From Streptomyces zagrosensis (GTDB lineage Bacteria > Actinomycetota > Actinomycetes > Streptomycetales > Streptomycetaceae), in the NCBI RefSeq assembly GCF_014203645.1, contig NZ_JACHJL010000020.1, positions 94,433 to 158,432 on the forward strand: 64,000 nucleotides of DNA. The letters are read 5' to 3'. The stretch's first letter is position 1; every line of letters starts with the position of its first letter. Positions 60,816 to 64,000 of the stretch are shown piece by piece. The position numbers and the translations under genes are program-made. The notes under the pieces are model-generated. The model saw nothing but the letters and a program-made list of their open reading frames with translations, did no database searches and was not told where the DNA came from.

Positions 60816-63800
60816 ACCACCGGCGGCGGCGTGCCCACGGCCTCGGCCGCGACCGGCTTCTCACCGAGCAGTTCGGCGAGGCGGACCGCGAGGTGATCGG
60901 CCAGTAGCGCGATGGTGGGATAGTCGAATACCAGGGTCGCGGGCAGGCCCAGTCCGGTCGCCGCCGCCACCTCGTTGCGCAGCTCGACGGCGGTCAGCGA
61001 GTCGAATCCGAGCAGCTTGAAGGCCTCGTCGACGTCGATGTGATCGGGTGACCGGTGCCCGAGCACCGCCGCGACATGGCCGCGCAGAAGTTTGTGCAGG
61101 AAGCGGGGGCGTTCCTCGGCCGGCAGAGCGGACCACTGCTGCGCGAACCCGCCGGGCCGCTGCCTCGCGTTCCCAGCGACGCGTCGCACCACACCGCCGA
61201 CGAGGGAACGCAAGATGGGTGGCACATCGCCTTGTGCCCGCAGGGCGCCCGTGTCGAGCCGGGTCAGGCCCAGGACGGCGTCGTCAGCGCCGAGTGCCTG
61301 GTCGAAGAGGTCGAGGCCCTGTTCCACGGAGAGCAACGGCATCCCGGCGCGGGCCATGCGCCGCAGGTCGATGTCCGTCAGCGTCCCGGTCAGGCCGACC
61401 TCGGGTGTCCAGGCTCCCCAGGCCATCGACACACCCGGAAGTCCGGCCTGCCGGCGCCATTGCACCAGTGTGTCGGCGAATACGTTGCCCGCCGCGTAGT
61501 TGGCCTGTCCGGGGCCGCCAAGGAGCCCCGCCAGTGACGAGAACACCACGAAGAACGACAGGTCCATGCCCTGGGTCAGCTCGTGCAAATGCCACGCCGC
61601 GTCCACCTTCGGAAGCAGCACGCGGCTCACCCGCTCACCGGTGAGCGATTCGATGACACCGTCGTCCAGCAGGCCCGCCGTGTGCACGACCCCCGAGACC
61701 GGATGCTCGCCGGGCACGGCCGCCAGCATCCTGGCGAGCGCGTTCCGGTCCGACACGTCACAGGCCACGACCGTGACCCGTGCGCCCAGTTCGGTCAGCT
61801 CCTCGGTGAGTTCGGCGGCGCCCTGGGCACGCTCGCCGCGCCTGCTCGCCAGCAGCAGGTGCCGTACGCCGTGATGACGTACGAGGTGACGTGCCGTCAG
61901 GCTGCCGAGGCCGCCGAGGGCGCCGGTGATCACGACCGTGCCCCGCACCACGGCGGGCTCTCCGGCCGTGGCCACGGCCGGGGTACGGCGGACCAGGCGT
62001 GGCACCCGAACTTCACCGTCGCGGAAGGCGACTTGGTCCTCCGCCGTCAGGGCCACACCGGCCAGCGCCGGGAGGTCCAGGGGCACACCCGGTTTCAGGT
62101 CGACGAGGGTGATCCGGTCGGGGTTCTCCGTCTGCGCCGAGCGGATCAGCCCCCAGACCGCCGACGCGGGCAGATCGGTCACCGGGTCGTCGGCGCCGGT
62201 GGTCACCGCCGACCGGGTGACGACGGCCAACCGCGTTCCGCCGAGTCGCTGTTCACCGAGCCAGCGCTGCACCTGCTCCAGCGTCCGGACGGTGACCTCG
62301 TGCACGAGGTCGGGTGCCGGCCGCGGGTGATGCGGTACGGCGAGAACCACCTGGCGCGGGACGGGGGCGCCGTCGCCCACGGCCGCGATCAGCGCGTCCA
62401 GATCCGCGATCTTTCCCCCCGGTCCCACCACGACCCAGCCATCGGCCGGAGCGCTGCTCACCGCGTCCAGGGCGGTCCACTGGAGAGCCAGTACCGCTGT
62501 GTCCCGGGGCGCGGTGGCGAAGTCGCCCTCCGGCAGCGGACGTAGTACCACCGAGCCGATCGACAGCACCGGAGCGCCACCGCCGTCAGCAATCGCGACG
62601 CTGAACTCGTCGTCACGGATGAGGGTGAGACGCACCCGGATGTGCGTCGCTCCCGTGGCCCGGAGCACCACGTCGCCGAACGAGGCCGGCAGGCTGCCGG
62701 AGCCCACCGTCACCGCGTGCAACGCGGCGTCCAGCAAGGCCGGGTGAACGCCGTAAGCCCCGGCCCGGTCAGCCTGGCTCTCGGGCAGGGTCGCCTCGGC
62801 CCATACGCGGTCGCCCTGGGTCCAGGCCCTGGTAAGTCCCTGGAACACCGGCCCGTGCGCAATGCCCGTACCGGGTGTGTCGGTGTCGGAAACCGCGTAG
62901 AAGCTGGAGAGGTCGATCTCCGTGGCACCACTCGGCGGCCACGTCGCCGCCGCTTCCAGGCCGGCGAAGTCACTGTCGGTGGCCGTACGGGTGGTCAGCA
63001 ACCCGGTGGCGTGCCGGGTCCAGTTCGCACCACCATCGGGGCGGGCGTGGACGCTCACTGTCCAGCCCTCCTCCCGCTCGGTGAGCGATACCCGGAGCTG
63101 GCAGCCACCGTGGTCGGGAAGCACCAGCGGCGAGGTCAACTCCAGGTCGCCGAGATGATCACAGCCGACGGCGTCGCCGGCGCGTACGGCCAGATCGACG
63201 AGCGCTGTTGGCGGGAAGACGACATGGCCTCGTACCACGTGGTCCGCTAGCCACGGGTGGGTCCGTACGGAGATCTTGCCGGTGAACAACATGCCGCCGG
63301 ACTCCGGAAGCTCCACCATCGCACCGAGCAAAGGGTGTCCGGGGGTGGCCAGGCCCGCCCCCACCACATCTCCGACCGATGCCGGGGCATCGGGCCAGTA
63401 CCGCTCACGTTGGAACGCGTACGTGGGCAGTTCGACCCGGCGAGCATCGAGACCGGCGAAGAGCGACGACCAGGAGACGGGCACGCCGTGGACGAACAGT
63501 TCGGCCAGCGAGGCCACCATCCGCCGCGAACCACCCTCACCCCGGCGCAAAGTGCCCACAACAACACCCTTGATGCCAGCGGACGCGGCGGACGCGTCCA
63601 GGATCTCCTGGAGCGATGTGGTGAGTACGGGATGCGGACTGACCTCGACAAACACCTGCCGACCATCCGCAAGCAACGCCTGGACAGCCTCCTCGAAGCG
63701 GACGGTCTCGCGCAGATTACGCACCCAGTACGCCGCATCAGCCGCACCAGCATCCAGGAGCCCTCCAGTGACGGAGGAGTACACCGGGACGGACGCCGAC

Positions 63801-64000
63801 TGCGGCTGGACCGGCGCCAACTCTTCTAGCAGCCGGTCCCGGATCTCCTCCACCTGCGCCGAATGCGAGGCGTAATCCACCGCGATCACCCGCGCACGAA
63901 CACCATCCGCCTCACACTCCGCCACCAACTCCCGCAACGCCACCACATCACCCGACACCACCACCGACAACGGACCATTCACCGCCGCCAACGACAACCG
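55931..64000 (-). CDS. Type I modular PKS, C-terminal part (5' end outside window)
   Basis: The frame is open to the window edge, and 2689 residues are visible. It begins inside a methylmalonyl-type AT (VDYASHSAQVEE) and continues DH-KR-ACP (module 1), then a complete module 2: KS (TACSSS codons near 60296), AT (GHSVGE near 58920, HAFHSP), KR (Tyr near 56845) and ACP (GFDSL near 56340). The last 90 residues (LRRAIASIPPAKLREAGLLD, a Gln-rich linker, DVDDLVRIALAGNDDS) are a C-terminal docking domain, which pairs in style with the TSADKIVDAL helix of the next protein. The stop is 25 nt before the next start, so the genes are co-transcribed. At least one more PKS gene and the loading module should lie to the right. 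Confidence 0.95.
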   Translation of the reverse strand, partial: RLSLAAVNGPLSVVVSGDVVALRELVAECEADGVRARVIAVDYASHSAQVEEIRDRLLEELAPVQPQSASVPVYSSVTGGLLDAGAADAAYWVRNLRETVRFEEAVQALLADGRQVFVEVSPHPVLTTSLQEILDASAASAGIKGVVVGTLRRGEGGSRRMVASLAELFVHGVPVSWSSLFAGLDARRVELPTYAFQRERYWPDAPASVGDVVGAGLATPGHPLLGAMVELPESGGMLFTGKISVRTHPWLADHVVRGHVVFPPTALVDLAVRAGDAVGCDHLGDLELTSPLVLPDHGGCQLRVSLTEREEGWTVSVHARPDGGANWTRHATGLLTTRTATDSDFAGLEAAATWPPSGATEIDLSSFYAVSDTDTPGTGIAHGPVFQGLTRAWTQGDRVWAEATLPESQADRAGAYGVHPALLDAALHAVTVGSGSLPASFGDVVLRATGATHIRVRLTLIRDDEFSVAIADGGGAPVLSIGSVVLRPLPEGDFATAPRDTAVLALQWTALDAVSSAPADGWVVVGPGGKIADLDALIAAVGDGAPVPRQVVLAVPHHPRPAPDLVHEVTVRTLEQVQRWLGEQRLGGTRLAVVTRSAVTTGADDPVTDLPASAVWGLIRSAQTENPDRITLVDLKPGVPLDLPALAGVALTAEDQVAFRDGEVRVPRLVRRTPAVATAGEPAVVRGTVVITGALGGLGSLTARHLVRHHGVRHLLLASRRGERAQGAAELTEELTELGARVTVVACDVSDRNALARMLAAVPGEHPVSGVVHTAGLLDDGVIESLTGERVSRVLLPKVDAAWHLHELTQGMDLSFFVVFSSLAGLLGGPGQANYAAGNVFADTLVQWRRQAGLPGVSMAWGAWTPEVGLTGTLTDIDLRRMARAGMPLLSVEQGLDLFDQALGADDAVLGLTRLDTGALRAQGDVPPILRSLVGGVVRRVAGNARQRPGGFAQQWSALPAEERPRFLHKLLRGHVAAVLGHRSPDHIDVDEAFKLLGFDSLTAVELRNEVAAATGLGLPATLVFDYPTIALLADHLAVRLAELLGEKPVAAEAVGTPPPVVSVADDPIVIVGMACRFPGNVADPDGLWRLLVDGEDAVAGFPTDRGWDLDELLASGASATARGGFLHGVGDFDAGFFGISPREALAMDPQQRLLLETSWEALEHAGIDPASMAGEAAGVFVGAFPSGYTELASRADGDLAGHLITGGSGSVVSGRVAYTLGLHGPAVTVDTACSSSLVALHLAAQALRSGECTMALTGGVTVIATPDTFVGFSQQGGLSVDGRCKAFADAADGTGWSEGAGMLVVQRLSDARRAGRRVLAVVRSSAVNQDGASNGLTAPNGPAQQRVIRQALAGAGLSAAEVDAVEAHGTGTVLGDPIEAQALIATYGQGRPADRPLWLGSLKSNFGHTQAAAGVAGIIKMVMAMRHGVLPRTLHVDAPSSRVDWTQGSVRLLTEATAWPESGRARRAGVSSFGVSGTNAHVILEAPEPVIGPLEPVEPVGSVGGLADALAVGVVPWVLSGKTAEAVRVQAARLLDRTETDRTLDVREVAWSLAATRSRFDHRTVVIGADRDTLLAGLRAVSEGMPTAQAFHGDARVGSGAGVGVLFSGQGAQRLGMGRRLYECSAVFAGALDVVVAELELHVGRSLTEVMWGGDAGLLEGTGWAQPALFAVEVALFRVVESWGVVVDYVLGHSVGEIAAAYVSGVLSLGDACRLVVARGGLMQALPAGGAMVAVEASEDEVVGLLTAGVSIAAVNSPESLVVAGAEDEVTRIAEEFAGRGRRTNRLRVSHAFHSPLMEPMLHEFELVLRTLTWGAPRIPVVSNLTGELVDAELLCSPAYWVRQVRETVRFADGVRRLESLSVRTLIEVGPNGALAAMAQHTCTDEVAAVALLRGDDQPEDTALAAGAARLFVRGVPMNRYALTPGGSADGDRWVELPTYAFQRERYWVEADETTVSAAGDARDAEFWASVERQDVGALAESLGLDGDVVSPLLPALSSWRDRNRDDRTADSWRYREIWKRLDGFSPAEMTVPWLVVVPAVPTASGADPWVTDVVAAMGPEVHVLEYDGMGRAALAARLPEGDFAGVLSLLATAESGPGVTPPGVVPTLTLLQALGDAGNAAPVWAVTRGAVSVGRHDPVTNPRQAGIWGVARVAALERPQQWGGVVDLPEALDSRTTRRLTSILTGSVRSASASASAEPGVSDEDQLAVRDGEVFGRRLVHAPSSGSVGAPWSVRGTVLITGGTGGLGAFVARWVVERGAEHVLLLSRRGPEAAGAKLLSGELETLGARVTVAACDVTDRSALAAVIDGIPGDVPLTTVVHAAGVSHGVVEIDEVTPDEVEVELRAKVAGATHLDELTRDLDLNAFVLFSSGASAWGSGGQAAYAAGNAYLDALAAHRRAHGRPGTAIAWGNWAEAGMAVDNPEQGAYLRRLGVLPMRPEFALAALSRVLRDDETGMTVTDMDWSRFAPAFTVARKSALLSDIPEVEQALTGAARDSDEEAGSEFTRRWADLASTERPRFLQEFIRGQVAAVLGHTASTRIDIGQAFKELGFDSLTAVELRNQLAAATGLSLPATLAFDYPSITALAGHLTELLGSSSESDDDEALRRAIASIPPAKLREAGLLDLVLGLADSTPGLVGPGGQEKQQPGQPEQHRQEQQRQEDDEAALLAADVDDLVRIALAGNDDS
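60816..64000 (-). other. PKS module 1 (partial): AT(methylmalonyl)-DH-KR-ACP
   Basis: The C-terminal part of an AT (YASH, VEVSPHPVLTTSL) indicates methylmalonyl. DH has HVVRGHVVFPPTA, with PPTA instead of PGTG, and HPALLDAALHA. KR has TGALGGLGS and GLLDDGV (B-type). ACP is LLGFDSLTAVELR. Expected: a methyl-branched alkene if the DH is active. The KS and the start of the AT are outside the window. Confidence 0.85.

Overview
The window looks like an accessory region of a Streptomyces (or closely related actinomycete) chromosome. It has very high GC, GC-rich third codon positions, AGGAG-type ribosome sites, a twin-arginine exported peptidase and several actinomycete-typical families. No taxonomic search was possible.

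Left part (1-9.7 kb). A few intact genes (3' part of a hemerythrin-type protein, a RecQ-family helicase, a UlaG-like metallo-beta-lactamase-fold hydrolase, a coiled-coil small protein, a YdcF/DUF218 membrane protein) lie among many broken ones. The remnants are a TnpB, the C-terminus of an Orn/Lys/Arg decarboxylase, the C-terminus of an ATP-dependent DNA ligase, a helicase C-terminus, a replication-relaxation-like gene and a possible Tra/FtsK N-terminal region. This reads as the decayed remains of one or more integrative or plasmid-type elements.

Middle part (9.7-18.8 kb). A UvrA-like tandem ABC ATPase with a strong terminator hairpin, a small gene with a late frameshift, an NTF2/SnoaL-like pseudogene containing six copies of a heptamer, an IS982-type transposase remnant, an exported M28 peptidase with a fibronectin-III-like tail, a hypothetical protein and a DinB/mycothiol-isomerase-like protein. 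The region ends in about 720 nt without a gene.

Right part (18.8-64 kb). This is one end of a large modular type I polyketide synthase cluster. A two-gene unit on the plus strand encodes a DavB-like flavin amine oxidase/monooxygenase and a DavA-like nitrilase-family amidase. By analogy with the azalomycin/desertomycin/primycin group (arginine route) or with lysine catabolism (DavB/DavA), the pair would convert a basic amino acid to an omega-guanidino or omega-amino acid used as PKS starter. Converging on it, across a terminator hairpin, are three giant PKS genes on the minus strand, read 64000 to 21396. The first runs off the window.

The visible modules, in assembly order, are: (1, partial) AT-mM/DH/KR; (2) AT-mal/A-type KR, no DH; (3) AT-mM/DH/KR; (4) AT-mal/DH/KR; (5) AT-mal/DH/ER/KR; (6) AT-mM/DH/KR; (7) AT-mal/DH/KR; (8) AT-mM/DH/KR followed by a thioesterase (mM = methylmalonyl, mal = malonyl). 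Collinear reading predicts a carboxyl end with a 2,6-dimethyl-2,4,6-triene, a saturated C8-C9, a 12-methyl-10,12-diene, a single 15-hydroxyl and a 16-methyl-16-ene. I did not recognise a known product. The modules share long near-identical blocks with a distinctive G/T-rich codon style, pointing to recent gene conversion.
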